Assembly: GCA_009885955.1 (NCBI GenBank)
Contig: VFJS01000078.1
Location: 1-33,518, forward strand
Source: Spirochaetia bacterium
Lineage (GTDB): Bacteria > Spirochaetota > UBA4802 > UBA5550
Length of the DNA: 33,518 bases
Direction of reading: 5' to 3'
In this document: positions 33,142-33,518 of the stretch, piece by piece
Numbering within the stretch: the stretch's first letter is position 1
How the letters are laid out: the number at the start of each line of letters is the position of its first letter
Notes under the pieces: model-generated
The model's database searches: none
The model's input: only the letters and a program-made list of their open reading frames with translations
What the model was told of the DNA's origin: nothing
Program-made: the position numbers and the translations under genes

Positions 33142-33171
33142 AAAAGGCCCGAATTTTCATTCGGGCCTTTT
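33142..33171 (-). terminator. intrinsic terminator of the 23S rRNA gene
   Basis: A perfect 12-bp stem AAAAGGCCCGAA/TTCGGGCCTTTT (33142-33153, 33160-33171) with a 6-nt loop. On the minus strand it is followed by TTATTTTAC, so it ends the rRNA transcript. It begins about 7 nt beyond the mature 23S 3' end. The A/T flanks make it able to work in both directions. Confidence 0.85.
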
Positions 33172-33178
33172 ATAATAT

Positions 33179-33518
<340 letters not shown>

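Overview
The window is about 33.5 kb of bacterial chromosome with moderate GC in genes and very AT-rich spacers. No single gene fixes the taxon. Exported lipoproteins, class III cyclase and CheB signalling, a multihaem lipoprotein and a 23S rRNA gene with no 5S gene behind it fit a Spirochaetota (Leptospira-like) lineage. That assignment is an inference of low to moderate confidence.

Left part (1-4.25 kb): an acyltransferase-like gene with a substituted catalytic His, then a stretch of remnants. These are a chimeric ORF (half a class III cyclase joined to a YdjM/DUF457 membrane domain), a brnT-brnA toxin-antitoxin pair whose toxin carries an in-frame TAA, a 5'-truncated DUF1566 gene and a transposase-like scrap. 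Two imperfect 24-bp direct repeats bracket the brnTA/DUF1566 part.

4.25-9.53 kb (all minus): a tightly packed six-gene chain. In transcription order it holds a secreted protein of unknown function, a four-helix membrane protein, a DUF457 membrane domain fused to a periplasmic His...SxGC domain, RNase HI, an LsrG-like monooxygenase-fold protein and an iron-type alcohol dehydrogenase. A YkuD-type L,D-transpeptidase-like gene diverges from it at 9.74 kb. The two SxGC proteins and the secreted protein suggest a cell-envelope module.

10.5-16 kb: a solitary cheB, a TlpA-like thioredoxin, valS, and an ECHDC3-like enoyl-CoA hydratase-fold gene convergent with valS.

16-20.5 kb: a ~440-bp intergenic inverted repeat, a lipoprotein with 22 haem-binding motifs, a CDF metal exporter, and an SmtB/CzrA-type ArsR repressor with a 42-bp palindromic operator upstream.

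20.6-26.7 kb: three exported proteins of unknown function or broad fold, then two paralogous lipoproteins (ASH-type Ig domains plus a six-blade NHL propeller) arranged tail to tail, each with its own terminator.

27.1-32.8 kb: a NarL-type two-component pair (minus), then a nitroreductase, an exported protein and an orphan histidine kinase (plus).

33.14-33.52 kb: the 3' end of a 23S rRNA gene on the minus strand, followed within about 7 nt by a strong intrinsic terminator, leaving no room for 5S. At least three intergenic sites share a GC-rich repeat family (around 11.72, 16.05-16.49 and 21.83-21.96 kb). I saw no tRNA, CRISPR array or intact insertion sequence.
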